Source of the DNA: Blattamonas nauphoetae
Taxonomy: Eukaryota > Preaxostyla > Oxymonadida
Length of the DNA: 64,000 nt
Direction of reading: 5' to 3'
Assembly: GCA_033064195.1 (NCBI GenBank)
Contig: JARBJD010000335.1
Coordinates: 1-64,000, forward strand
The position numbers were made by a program, and so were the translations under genes. Position 1 is the first letter of the stretch, and the number at the start of each line of letters is the position of its first letter. Positions 1-10,101 of this stretch are shown here, piece after piece. A model generated the notes under the pieces. It made no database searches. It saw only the letters and a list, made by a program, of their open reading frames with translations, and was not told the DNA's origin.

Positions 1-944
1 GGGGTGGGGAGGGTGTGGGTGGTGAGGGAGGGGCAGGAGGGTGGGGGAGGGTGTGGGTGGTGGTGGAGGGCGAGGGGTGGGAGGGTGTGGGTGGTGAGGA
101 GGGGCAGAGGGTGGGGAGGGTGTGGGTGGTGAGGTGAGGGCAGGGGTGGAAGGGTGTGGGTGGGTGAGGGAGGGCAGAGGGGTGGGAGGGTGTGAGTGGT
201 GAGGAAGGCAGAGGAGTGGGAGGGTGTGGGTGGTGAGGGAGAGGCAGGAGGGTGGGGAGGGTGTGGGTGAGGTGAGGTGGAGGCAGAGGGTGGGAGGGTG
301 TGGGTGGTGAGGGGGATAGGCAGAGGTGGGGAGGGTGTGGGTGGTGAGGGAGGGGCAGAGGGGTGGGAGGGTGTTGTGGTGGGTGGTGAGGGAGAGGCGG
401 GGAGGGTGGGGAGGGTGTGGGTGGTGAGTGGAGGGGCAGAGGGAGTGGGAGGGTGTAGGTGGTGAGGGGAGGAGGCAGAGGGAGTGGAAGGGTGTGGGTG
501 GTGAGGGAGGCAGAGGAGTGGGAGGTGTGGGTGGTGAGGGGAGGCAGAGGGTGGGAGGGTGTGGGTGGTGAGAGAGAGAGGCAGAGGGTGGGAGGGTGTG
601 GGTGGTGAGGGAGAGGCAGAGGGAGTGGGAGGGTGTGGGTGGTGAGTGGAGGCAGAGGGGTGGGAGGTGTGGGTGGTGAGGGAGAGAGAGAGGCAGGGGA
701 GTGGAAGGGTGTGGGTGGTGAGGGAGACGCAGAGGAGTGGGAGGTGTGGGTGGTGAGTGGAGAGGCAGAGGGAGTGGGAGGGTGTGGGTGGTGGGGAGAG
801 GCAGAGAGGGAGTGGGAGGGTGTGGGTGGTGAGGTAGAGGCAGAGGGAGTGGAAGGGTGTGGGTGGTGAGGGAGAGGAGCAGGGGAGTGGGAGGGTGTGG
901 GTGGTGAGGGAGAGGCAGAGGGGAGTGGGAGGGTGTGGGTGGTG
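1..944 (+). repeat. G-rich minisatellite, block 1 (unit about 37 bp)
   Basis: Tandem array with unit close to GGTGAGGGAGAGGCAGAGGG followed by AGTGGGAGGGTGTGGGT, with many 1-3 base indels. The G-rich strand is plus. Every unit has four runs of at least three G separated by short loops (A, TGT, TGGTGA), which fits a G-quadruplex motif. It lies about 265 bp downstream of family-A copy 1 (minus strand), so it is C-rich in the sense of that gene. This block is the most indel-ridden of the four and runs off the left edge. Confidence 0.95.
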
Positions 945-1209
945 ACTGATCAGTGACCGAGAACGACCATGAATTCGGCGATGATATCTTCCGATCTTTC
1001 CGAATCGTCTTGGAGAATGCGAGAGAGGCGGTGAAAAAGATGGAGAGTGTGGCGAACATCCAGCGAGACTGGCGAGAGTGAATCCCAATCGTTTCCGCAA
1101 ACGAAAACATGAGGTGATGCCAGAGCCCACAAAGATCGCACACAAACAGTGTTTGTTGTCCAAAAGAAGTCAGAAATCGTCCGAAACGTTCGCAGCTTCC
1201 TGTCTGTTT

Positions 1210-2280
1210 CTATCCACGCTGCGGGAGATTCATGCCCAGCAGATTGTTCCATTTGATCGAGTCGTCAACAATCCATCTTCCGCGCTCCTTTTTGTCGTTT
1301 TGCATCTTTTCTTCAATCACATCTTCGAAGCCCTCCATTCTCAACAGTCGATGGACTGTCTTCCCCTTCTTTCGTACTTCTCCGCTTTTATTGTTCCATT
1401 CTCGCTGGGCATCAACCATCAAATCCCAAAAAAAACAGATTGAGCGTTCACCTTCGAAGAATGTGAGACTACTGGGGGTTGCGAGAAAGACTGGCATATT
1501 ACCAATGACGGCCATTGTTGGTTGATAAGAAGGACATATTTCGAGGAGTTTGGCGAGGATTAACAGATAATAATATGATTGGTCACCATCGATGATGGAA
1601 AATCGGTTTACGTACAAATGGCAAATATACTCCTCCGAAGGAGCAAGAACTTGCTTCAGAACCGTCTCGGGATCATATTGCTGTCCATTCCCTTCTTGAA
1701 TTCCGAGACTGGCAAAACTCCCGGGAGTTGCGAGGCAGAGAGAAGTGCGGATGATTTTCATGAGGTTGATGTGGATATTGAACGCTTCGGAGAATGAAAG
1801 AGACTGTGGATTGAGAGATGTGAAGAGCTGAGGGATCAGATCAGCACTAACGAGGGCAAGGCGGCTTTTTGCTGAGCCGTGAATGAAAAGAATCTGAAGT
1901 ATCTCCATTGCAGCTTTAATGATTGCCAGACAGGGTGAGGAAATGAGCACAACTATCGACTGGACGAAGTCTGGAGAAGAGTTATCAGAACTCGATGCAA
2001 GGCTGTTGAGAAAAGCATCTGCTGATGATCGAGCTCTGGTAGAGACAGATTCCAGAAATCTCACGGCTTTACGCTCCAGAGAGTCATCAAGAGCAGGCTG
2101 TAACTTCACTGTGGCAACAAGAGATTGAAAGATAACTGCGGTTTCGTGTTCAGATTCATGATCTTCTTCGCTCCAATTCAGGAATGGTAAACAATCTGTC
2201 GAAAATTGAAATAGACGAGAGGGCAAATCAGAGCGTGTTGGGGCTGAAGAGTTGTCTGTTTTCTTGTCAATCGCGGTCAT
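1210..2280 (-). CDS. Helical-repeat protein, family A copy 1 (356 aa)
   Basis: An intact single-exon ORF. I cannot name it from a characterised family. The protein is almost all alternating amphipathic helices (for example DFVQSIVVLISSPCLAIIK and SRLALVSADLIPQLFTSLN), which looks like an ARM/HEAT-type scaffold. No signal peptide or membrane segment is seen. The C-terminus carries a family signature, VRKKGKTVHRLLRMEGFEDV, then WNNLLGMNLP just before the stop. Full-length relatives lie at 4933-6006 and 10102-11172, and a split one at 12978-19125. The start is Met at 2280, equivalent to the starts of the other copies and 15 nt after a shared leader. The 3' flank (about 1110-1210) is also shared with copy 2. 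Function is unknown; a binding or scaffold role is inference from the fold. Confidence 0.8.
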   Translation of the reverse strand: MTAIDKKTDNSSAPTRSDLPSRLFQFSTDCLPFLNWSEEDHESEHETAVIFQSLVATVKLQPALDDSLERKAVRFLESVSTRARSSADAFLNSLASSSDNSSPDFVQSIVVLISSPCLAIIKAAMEILQILFIHGSAKSRLALVSADLIPQLFTSLNPQSLSFSEAFNIHINLMKIIRTSLCLATPGSFASLGIQEGNGQQYDPETVLKQVLAPSEEYICHLYVNRFSIIDGDQSYYYLLILAKLLEICPSYQPTMAVIGNMPVFLATPSSLTFFEGERSICFFWDLMVDAQREWNNKSGEVRKKGKTVHRLLRMEGFEDVIEEKMQNDKKERGRWIVDDSIKWNNLLGMNLPQRG

Positions 2281-2295
2281 TCAAGTTCTTGGTGA

Positions 2296-2318
2296 GTTCA
2301 ATCGCTCGTTATGGGTCA
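2296..2318 (-). promoter_or_regulatory. Conserved leader of family A, copy 1
   Basis: Read on the minus strand: TGACCCATAACGAGCGATTG then AAC, ending 15 nt before the ATG. The same block stands 15-16 nt upstream of all four family-A starts. On the plus strand it contains ATGGGTCAGAAA, the likely first codons (MGQK) of a divergent gene that here meets a stop after 13 codons. Confidence 0.45.
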
Positions 2319-3834
2319 GAAACAATCGTGTGAAATATCGAGTGTGAAATGACAGACCCATCGCAAATGAAGAAATAAATCATCCAACTTCGATTGAAGG
2401 AATCCATGAAGGAAGAAGAAGCCATTTAACGACAGAGATGTAGGTTGGCATCGGACAGTCGAGAAACAACGAATGAACCAAGTCGACAGTGAATATACGG
2501 CACAGCATCTTCCACAGCTCGATGAATCCAATCAGAATCCCCAAAGATCATTCCGAAACCTCCAGATTTCCCGACAAGGAAGATGATAAAGTGAAGTTCT
2601 CGAAAGCGCACTCGCAGCGCGAATCAAACGTCATTCTCAATCGAATCGTGGGCTTTCTCAACAACATGTCCTGCTCTGCTAGATTTCTCATTCGGAGAGA
2701 CGGCTCATGAAGGAATATGTGCGCTGGTTCTTGTCTGCTGTTCGGCATGTTCTGGGATGTTCACGCTCGATATGTTTCAACGGCTCACAAAGGCGTGTAG
2801 TCACAGTCGAGACAGCTGAAGCGATCAGAAGCGGGTGTCGACCACGCTGGAACATGTCTGGCTACTGTCGTCATCCATCCAAATTGTCCATCGTTCAGTC
2901 CAACCAAGTTCCTCAACACCATCCAGTTCGACACAACTCCTCCTCCCCAATCTCCTTTGCGATCGGTCAGCAGCCTTCCTTCGACAGTGTCCTCCCACTC
3001 TTCCATTCTCATCTTTCGAAGAAAGATCGTCACTGATTCGCATTGTTCTCGATTGTTCATGTTCTGTTCGAGTAACATCGTGACTGTCAAAACAGAAAAT
3101 GGATTTAACAAGTGGAATTTTGCAGTCGATTCATGGTCCGAGAAAAGGAGAAGGACTGGCAGGGCACAAACAACAGCGAGGGTTGGTTTGTGGTAACGAA
3201 TTGATTCTGGCACAGCGGGGAAGAACAACCCCAAACTCGTCGAAGAGGTGTCGGAAAGAAGAAGACAAATCTGTTCGATTGGGATATCAGGATGGTCAAT
3301 GTGAAGTGAGAGTGGTGTTGAAAGCGAGTGAAAACGAAGAAGATGGGAGGGAGATGGTTCAATGTGGACAATTCAACGGATTGGCTGTGTTCGAGTCTTC
3401 GCTGACCCTGTCTGATTCCAAACACGTCATTGCCTCGAGTGTCGTTAGGGTTGACTTTGGCGAAGAGTGAGGTGATAGCGAGTGATCAGTTGTGGAGTCG
3501 TCGGCGAGAGAAACGAAAAAGTGACGTCGAGCTTTGTCATTCTGATCTGAGATTGTCTGGAGAGTCGTGCGAGAGGGGAGTGGAAACTTCCTCCTTTTCT
3601 GTGTCTCTCCTCTTCTTTTCATTTTCCTCGTCTTCCTCTCGTTTCTCCGCTCAACACATGCTCCCCTTCCTTTCTCCTTTCCTTCCTCCACCCTTCGCCC
3701 TTCCACACATCCATTCCTCCTTTCTCTTCTTCCAACATCTCAGATTTCCACTTTTAAGATTCTGACTCTCTTATATTTTCTTCTGGGTTCCATTGTTTCT
3801 GCAAATCGGTGAGTTATTTCTCGTCCGTCGCTCG
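2319..3834. other. Spacer between family-A copies 1 and 2; no secure gene
   Basis: Short open frames only. The best is plus-strand 3099-3470 (123 aa, VRLGYQDGQCEVRVVLKASE), which has a plausible soluble composition but no recognised motif. About 3400-3700 on the minus strand matches plus-strand 11.83-12.05 kb at DNA level (shared CTCTCGCCGACGAC block), so it is a second remnant of the region upstream of the kinase 3' exons. The order relative to family A is the same in both places. Confidence 0.45.
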
Positions 3835-4806
3835 GGGTGGGTTGTGAGGGAGAGGCAGAGGGGAGAGGGAGGGTGTGGGTGGTGAGGGAGAGGCAGAGGG
3901 AGTGGGAGGGTGTGGGTGGTGAGGGAGAGGCAGAGAGGAGTGGGAGGTGTAGGTGGTGAGGGAGAGGCAGAGGGAGTGGGAGGGCGTGGGTGGTGAGGGA
4001 GAGGCAGAGGGGAGTGGGAGGGTGTGGGTGGTGAGGGATAGGCAGAGGGAGTGGGAGGGTGTGGATGGTGAGGGAGAGGCAGAGGGAGTGGGAGGGTGTG
4101 GGTGGTGAGGGAGAGGCAGAGGGAGTGGGAGGGTGTGGGTGGTGAGGGAGAGGCAGAGGGGAGTGGGAGGGTGTGGGTGGTGAGGGAGACGCAGAGGGAG
4201 TGGGAGGGTGTGGGTGGTGAGGGAGACGCAGAGGGGGAGTGGGAGGGTGTGGGTGGTGAGGGAGAGGCAGAGGGAGTGGGAGGGTGTGGGTGGTGAGGGA
4301 GAGGCAGAGGGGAGTGGGAGGGTGTGGGTGGTGAGGGAGAGACAGAGAGGAGAGGGGAGGGTGTGGGTGGTGAGGGAGAGACAGAGAGGAGAGGGAGGGT
4401 GTGGGTGGTGAGGGAGAGGCAGAGGGAGTGGGAGGGTGTGGATGGTGAGGGAGAGGCAGAGGGAGTGGGAGGGTGTGGGTGGTGAGGGAGAGGCAGAGGG
4501 AGTGGGAGGTGTGGGTGGTGAGGGAGAGGCAGAGGGAGTGGGAGGGTGTGGGTGGTGAGGGAGAGGCAGAGGGAGTGGGAGGGTGTGGGTGGTGAGGGAG
4601 AGACAGAGAGGAGAGGGAGGGTGTGGGTGGTGAGGGAGAGGCAGAGGGAGTGGGAGTGTGTGGGTGGTGAGGGAGAGGCAGAGGGGAGTGGGAGGGTGTG
4701 GGTGGTGAGGGAGAGGCAGAGGGAGTGGGAGGGTGTGGGTGGTGAGGGAGAGGCAGAGGGGAGTGGGAGGGTGTGGGTGGTGAGGGAGACGCAGAGGGGA
4801 GTGGGT
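3835..4806 (+). repeat. G-rich minisatellite, block 2 (unit 37-38 bp)
   Basis: About 26 tandem units of the same motif as 1-944 and far more regular, with most units 37 or 38 bp. It lies about 125 bp past the stop of family-A copy 2, C-rich in the sense of that gene. All three minus-strand frames stay open for about 350 codons because the C-rich strand has no stop triplets. Those proline/serine/histidine ORFs are artefacts of the repeat. Confidence 0.97.
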
Positions 4807-4932
4807 GGCAACGGAGCAGGGATCGAGAACGATGAGGTGATGCCAGAGCCGACAAAGACCACACACAAACAGTGTTATTTGTTCAAAATACGTCAGAAAT
4901 CGTCCGAAACGTTCGCAGCTTCCTGTCTGTTT

Positions 4933-6006
4933 CTATCCACGCTGCGGGAGATTCATGCCCAGCAGATTGTTCCATTTGATCGATTCGGCAGCAATTCTTC
5001 CTCTATAGGGGAGGGTTTCGCCGTTTCCCAGTTTTTCCTCAATCACATCTTCGACACCCTCCATTCTCAGCATTCGATGCATTTTCTTCCACATATGTCG
5101 CTGATCTCCCCTTTTTGTGTTCCATTCCCGCTGGGTAGCGATCATTGAACCCAAAGAAGTCCAGATTGTGAGTTCATGATCGAAGAATGTCAGACAACTT
5201 GGGATCGTGAGAACGACTGGCATATTCGGGACGAAATCCATCGTTGGTTGATAATAAGGAGCGATACGGAGGAGATTGATGAGGAGATCCAGAAAACACT
5301 TGGATTCTATCGTTTTGGTGATCGAATAGCGGTTCACACAGAAATGGCAAATATATTTCTCCGAAGGTACAAGAACGTGCTGCAAAACGGTTTCAAGAAC
5401 ATCTTGTTGTTCATTGCGATCTTCAATTCCTTGTTGTGTGAGATAATGTGGAGTTGCGAGCCAGACAGACATGTCAATGAAGGTGAGGAGACCAGTGCGG
5501 ATATCGATTGCGTCGACAAAAGAAAGAGACAGAGGATGAAGAATGTTGATGAGTCGAGGGAGAAGATCAGCTTTCACGAGGGCAAGTTTGACTTTATGGG
5601 AATTCCGAATGAACAGACTTCTGAGCAAGTTCATTGCTGCGATGGTGATGGTCCGACTTGTTGATGAAAGGAGAACCAGAATGGATTGCAGGAAGTTAGT
5701 CGAAGATTCATCAGTAGTTCGCCCAAAGCTGTTGAGAAAAGCATTGATTGATGACGGAGTCCATTGATACACAGATTCCAGAAATTGTACAGCTTTAGCT
5801 TCCAGAGCGACATCTGACATTGGCTGAAACTGCACAGTGGCAACAAGAGACTGATAGACAACGACAATTTCATGTTCAGATTCAAGTTTTTCTTCGTACC
5901 AATCCAGGATGGCAGAACAGTCTGAAGAATGTGAAATGAAGTGTGAAGACATACCAGGACAAGGAGAATCAGTGGAGGAAGATTGCTGCGTGTCAAAATC
6001 CGTCAT
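4933..6006 (-). CDS. Helical-repeat protein, family A copy 2 (357 aa)
   Basis: Intact ORF. The open frame runs further upstream, but Met at 6006 (MTDFDTQQSSSTDSPCPGMS) matches the start of copies 3 and 4 and lies 15 nt from the shared leader. It is helix-rich throughout, with DLLPRLINILHPLSLSFVDA in the middle. The C-terminal signature is MHRMLRMEGVEDVIEEK, and it ends WNNLLGMNLPQRG exactly like copy 1. No targeting signal. It is divergent from the pseudokinase that starts at 6037; only 30 nt separate the two start codons, so they probably share one bidirectional promoter. Function unknown. Confidence 0.8.
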   Translation of the reverse strand: MTDFDTQQSSSTDSPCPGMSSHFISHSSDCSAILDWYEEKLESEHEIVVVYQSLVATVQFQPMSDVALEAKAVQFLESVYQWTPSSINAFLNSFGRTTDESSTNFLQSILVLLSSTSRTITIAAMNLLRSLFIRNSHKVKLALVKADLLPRLINILHPLSLSFVDAIDIRTGLLTFIDMSVWLATPHYLTQQGIEDRNEQQDVLETVLQHVLVPSEKYICHFCVNRYSITKTIESKCFLDLLINLLRIAPYYQPTMDFVPNMPVVLTIPSCLTFFDHELTIWTSLGSMIATQREWNTKRGDQRHMWKKMHRMLRMEGVEDVIEEKLGNGETLPYRGRIAAESIKWNNLLGMNLPQRG

Positions 6007-6021
6007 TCTTTCTGATTCACA

Positions 6022-6044
6022 GTTCAATCGCTCGTTATGGGTCA
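6022..6044 (-). promoter_or_regulatory. Conserved leader of family A, copy 2
   Basis: Minus strand TGACCCATAACGAGCGATTG then AAC, identical to the copy-1 block and the same distance from the ATG. The opposite strand gives ATGGGTCAAAAG, the first codons of the divergent kinase-like gene, so it sits in a very compact bidirectional start region. Confidence 0.5.
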
Positions 6045-6591
6045 AAAGCAAAGTGTGGGTAACAATGCATTTGAGATGAAGCAAACGTCCACAAAGAAGA
6101 AGAAACAGCACGTCTCGACGAGTAAATCGATAAATGAGCAAGGATTGAAGCAGAGAGCGAGAAATGAAGTTGATCCGCCCATTGTGTGTCATCTTCAAAT
6201 GTCAAAACTCCTCTTTCAACGTCAGGTTTTTCGAAATTCCATGTCGACATGTGTGCACTCTTGATCTTTTCTATTCTTGACTCTCTTTCCTTCTTCTGGA
6301 AGATCGAAAAGGAGCAATGATTGGTCGAGGGTCACTAGGAACATTGATGAGACTGCACAACGGTCAAACCAAAGATGAAGTTGTGATGAAGCATGTGAAG
6401 CAGAGTGGAACGATTTCGTCATACTCACTTGGAAGCACACTCCAGCGACTCGTCTCGCTTCGTTCTGAGACACTCCTGCCCTATCTGTCGTATGATCGTC
6501 ACAGAGATGGATTTGATGTGTTTATGTCGTTTTGGGACAAAAAGACACTTGGGAAACATGTGGAACGGCAGCAAAAGAATGGAGTGAAACT

Positions 6592-7693
6592 GTGCGAATC
6601 CACGATGACTACGCACTTTTGAGTTTCGTGATAATATGAAAACCATAAAAGTTATTTGTCTTTGTGATCAATTATCATGTCATCTTTTTCCTGTTTTCGA
6701 ATCCAGGAGCGTGAAACATGTCATTTTTTCTTTGAGCTGACAATACGTTCTTGATAGTGAGATGATGGTTATGTGAGAGGGAGATATCTGAGAGAGTTCC
6801 TGTTTTGATTCGCGAATATGAACTAGAAAGATCAATAACCGTTTGATCGAGATATCCGCTCCTTTTGTCTCCTGGCAAAACAGCACTTTTCATGTGTCTC
6901 ACACGCTTGTCTAAATGATCTTCATCGAATAAAGTGCTGTTTTCTGACAGAAAGACTTGCAGAGTCGTCTCAAATAATAACCAATTTCAACTACAGTTGT
7001 CCGCTGATGAAAATAGAGTGATAGAATGGTAAGATGTGACTATAGAATCTATAAACGATGAATTGAGTGGATGTAACTTGAAAAAGAACGGCAGACTCAC
7101 GAAGTTTCGTCCAGTTGAGAAAAGAAGGGATATGTGGTGATTCGTCTGTATCTCTTCAGATTGACTCCATCCATTCTCAGACAAAATACTCCAAATGATA
7201 AGTTTCGTTGAAAGCACATTAACGCGTTCCATTATGTACTTCGAATGGAATTTGGCGAAGAAATGGCATGATTTTGAATAGGCAGTTTGGATGTGCGAAT
7301 TTTGCAGAAGAATGTGTGAGATGAATTGAAAACATAGAAAAGATGCTGGATTGTGTTGTCATAGTATCAATTGTTGGGCATAAGGAGGTAATTTAGACAT
7401 CGACTTTCATCCAACACGTTTCACAACGAGAAAGGCTGTTTTGATGAGATCTTTTGATCTGAAGGGGACATATTAGAACTTTCTGAATGAGAATCGAGTT
7501 GACATGTGGAGAACTGTTTCTCAAAAGTGTTTTCTGTCATGATGAAATTTCAGAAATGGGCGAGAGAATGTTCAGGAACAAGGAACGAAATGGCAAAATA
7601 AAGGTGTGAGACGTGATCTCCTCATCATTATCTTTGTCTTGACTCAGTCTGGGGTTAATTTGACGATAGTGCGAAGTCATCGTGGATTCGCAC
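6592..7693. mobile_element. 1102-bp inverted-repeat DNA element in the kinase exon
   Basis: Termini are 25-bp inverted repeats (left 6592-6616, right 7669-7693, one mismatch) starting GTGCGAATCCACGATGACT. It is flanked on both sides by AACT (6588-6591 and 7694-7697), a 4-bp target duplication. Removing the element and one AACT restores the kinase reading from NGVK across to LTEG and the next GT splice site, so the insertion is younger than the gene. It has no transposase-sized ORF and is AT-rich, so it is non-autonomous. Confidence 0.9.
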
Positions 7694-9754
7694 AACTGAC
7701 CGAAGGAGTATGCCACTTGAAGTCCAACTAAACTGTATTTCGTGCTCTTCTTCTTGTTTATCAGTGATCCTCCATCATCCTACTTTCCATCATTTTGATC
7801 ATTCCTCTTTCTATTCACCGATCTCCACTCATCTTTTCTTCATGTCTCGCTCAGCAAATTTATGGATTCCTGTCGCAAATCGTTCCTGGACTGCTTTTTC
7901 TTCATGAGCACGGTATTGTTCACGGTCTTTTGAAGCCCAGTAATGTTCTTGTAGTGTCACAAACTCGCTGTCTTCTCTGTGTGCTGTTCTATCCTCACAT
8001 AATATTCTCAATTGACCCTCGTTGGATGCAATAGGTGATTATGGGCTCGCAGAGTTCATTCCTCGTTTGAAACTCGTTCAAAGGTGTGTGCAATTCCGCA
8101 TTGATCGTCATTTCCTCATTCTTGTCCCCTGCGCAACACCAACCATTTTTAGTCCATTGTCAGCACCCGAATTGCGTCATGACGCCCCGTATGCGGTCAT
8201 TCTTGATTTTGTTCAACTTTTTTCATTATCTCCTCTTTCCCAATTCTGATTCTCGATCATCTTGGATCTGTCATCTTATTCAAATGTTTTCCACTCTCTC
8301 CCCAAACAGATGTGTTCTCATTGGGTGTACTACTGTATTTCCTTTGCACCTGGGCCTTTCCGTACGACATGAAGACGTTGGAGAAAGTGTCGAAAGGGAC
8401 GGACAGTGAGAAAGGACTGAGCGAAATGTGGAAACCTTTGCGATGGATTGGGAACACATATTCACAGGGATTGTGGAAAACGGTGAAAACGATGCTTCAT
8501 CTTGTGTGTTCACTGAGTTCTTGATTCTTTATTCATTCTGCCTTATTCTCCTCACTTGTTCGTTTTCAGGATTCCTCACACCGCCCACGTTTGGATTCAC
8601 TGCCCCTTCTCTCCCGACTCAACACTGTCACAAAAGGAGCTTTGGATTGCTCGTTGACGCGCCATCTTTCCCACTCGCCCCTTTCAACGCCTCAAACGAC
8701 CGACCGAGCACCAATTCTCGTCGATTCCGAGACAACAAACGATGATGTCTTGAAAAAAGATGACGTTGACGAAGATCGGGACTTCGACCGAAATGAGGCT
8801 CTCCAATCTGTCGCCGAGCCAGTCCCAACATCGCCTGAATTGATACTCCGAAATAAGCCCCCAAGTTTCTCCTCTGAGCCAGCTGTGGACTTCTTCACTC
8901 CGAAAACGAAAGCATCTCGCTGTTCTCAGCGCAGAGGTTGCGAAGGAAAGGCTGAGGAGAGAGGGCGGAGTGGAAGAAAGGGGGAAGGGAGTGTTTGGAA
9001 CGAGCCAGACTCGTTTCCAACAGCCCAACCATTGTTGCCTCCAATTTCAACGTCATCTCCTCGTTTGGCGCCTCTCCACGTCCTTCCGCGTCCTTCTGAC
9101 GTGTTCGGGAGGCAGGGAAGAGTGGCCAACGGGATGGGAGGGGGAAGAGGGCGAGGAGAGAAGGAAGGGTGGAGGAGGAAGGAGAAGGGCACGAGAAGGG
9201 AAGAGCGAGGAAGGGGGAACCAGCAAGCGATGAGATGCAGTGAACACAAAGAACAGGCCAGAAATGAGGAAATGGAGTTCCCTCGAAGTGAAGATGTGAA
9301 CATCGTTGTTTGTCACTTCAAATCTTTCGATGTTTTCAAACCGACTTTTCTCCTCATATCTCTCTCTTTCCCCCTCATCTCTTCTCCTTCTCCTTCTTCA
9401 TCAGACTGTCAGCTCGCTTCTCTCTTCCCTCTCCTCGCTGTCGCTTTCGATGAAAACAACGAAAACAGCGATGACAACGGAACTCGACGAATTTAGTGCG
9501 TTTATGAGAGAGTGGGAAGCAGAAGGCCAGGATTTGGGGAACGAAGCGGACAACACGGAGTTGGAGGCACTGATGGGTGTGTGAGGGGAGGGAGTTCGAT
9601 TTGGAAAAAGGAGCGGATTCTCCCTTTCTTTTGTTTCATTCCTGTTTCCTCAATCATTTGTCTATGTTTGTCTCAGGGGTGCTTCAGGAGGAAATGCGAA
9701 AGACGGAAGAACTGGACTATGTGGTAGCCGACGCAGAATATTCGAAGTGTGTTC

Positions 9755-9907
9755 CCCTCCTCTCCGCCATTCTCTCTTCCCATCTCTCTCCGCCATTCTC
9801 TCTTCCCATCTCTCTCCTCCATTCTCTCTTCCCATCTCTCTCCGCCATTCTCTCTTCCCATCTCTCTCCGCCATTCTCTCTTCCCATCTCTCTCCTCCAT
9901 TCTCTCA
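9755..9907 (+). repeat. 26-bp tandem array inside an intron
   Basis: About six units of TCTCCGCCATTCTCTCTTCC plus CATCTC. The array follows a GTGTGT donor and ends in TCTCAG, so it reads as an expanded pyrimidine-rich tract of the last intron of the kinase-like gene. An identical array is at 12635-12787. Confidence 0.8.
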
Positions 9908-10062
9908 GAACCCATTCGCTTCGCCTTTCGAGTTTGGAGGAGCAGAACCGCTCTTTGGACTCATGGATAATGAGCATATCGCGAACCATGCTGCGATGTT
10001 TGGTTCTTCCTGTTGGAAATGTGTTTCATTTAAATTCCATGGTTTCACTCACACTTTTTCTC

Positions 10063-10085
10063 TGACCCATAACGAGTGATTGAAC
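10063..10085 (+). promoter_or_regulatory. Conserved leader of family A, copy 3
   Basis: TGACCCATAACGAGTGATTG then AAC, 16 nt before the ATG at 10102. One base differs from copies 1 and 2. Confidence 0.45.
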
Positions 10086-10101
10086 TCCGACTCCGGAAGG
10101 A

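Larger units (their letters stand above)
6037..10079 (+). pseudogene. Spliced protein-kinase-like gene, broken by a transposon
   Basis: Begins MGQKQSVGNNAF, an N-myristoylation-type start. A glycine loop GRGSLGTL (6320s) and MKHVKQ follow. After the 6592-7693 insertion come QIYGFLSQIVPGLLFLHEHG, catalytic loop HGLLKPSN (HRD is HGL) and DYG in place of DFG. Then come SAPEL (APE), VFSLGVLLYFL (helix F) and SSHRPRLDSLPLL (helix I). It therefore lacks the catalytic Asp and is a pseudokinase by sequence. Introns with GT-AG ends are clear at 7708-7854, 8084-8152, 8504-8569 and 9577-9676. The splice around 7945-8034 and the one before 8310 do not keep frame, a further sign of decay. After the kinase comes an acidic, proline-rich linker, then EFSAFMREWEAE and LQEEMRKTEELDY exons. 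The exact 3' end is unsure. Confidence 0.7.

Noticed and set aside
1-944. G-rich repeats as a telomere
   Set aside because: The unit is 37 bp, degenerate, and recurs internally at three other sites in both orientations tied to family A.
3740-4868. Three overlapping 350-374-codon minus-strand ORFs rich in Pro, Ser, His and Leu
   Set aside because: They read the C-rich strand of the minisatellite, which lacks stop triplets in all three frames; unit lengths of 37 and 38 bp do not preserve any frame.
9755-9907. CRISPR-like array
   Set aside because: Units are contiguous with no unique spacers, and the array lies between splice signals of a eukaryotic gene.
9673-9989. Minus-strand ORFs with GGERWEERM-like repeats
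   Set aside because: Antisense to the intronic 26-bp array; the same shadow appears at 12553-12869.
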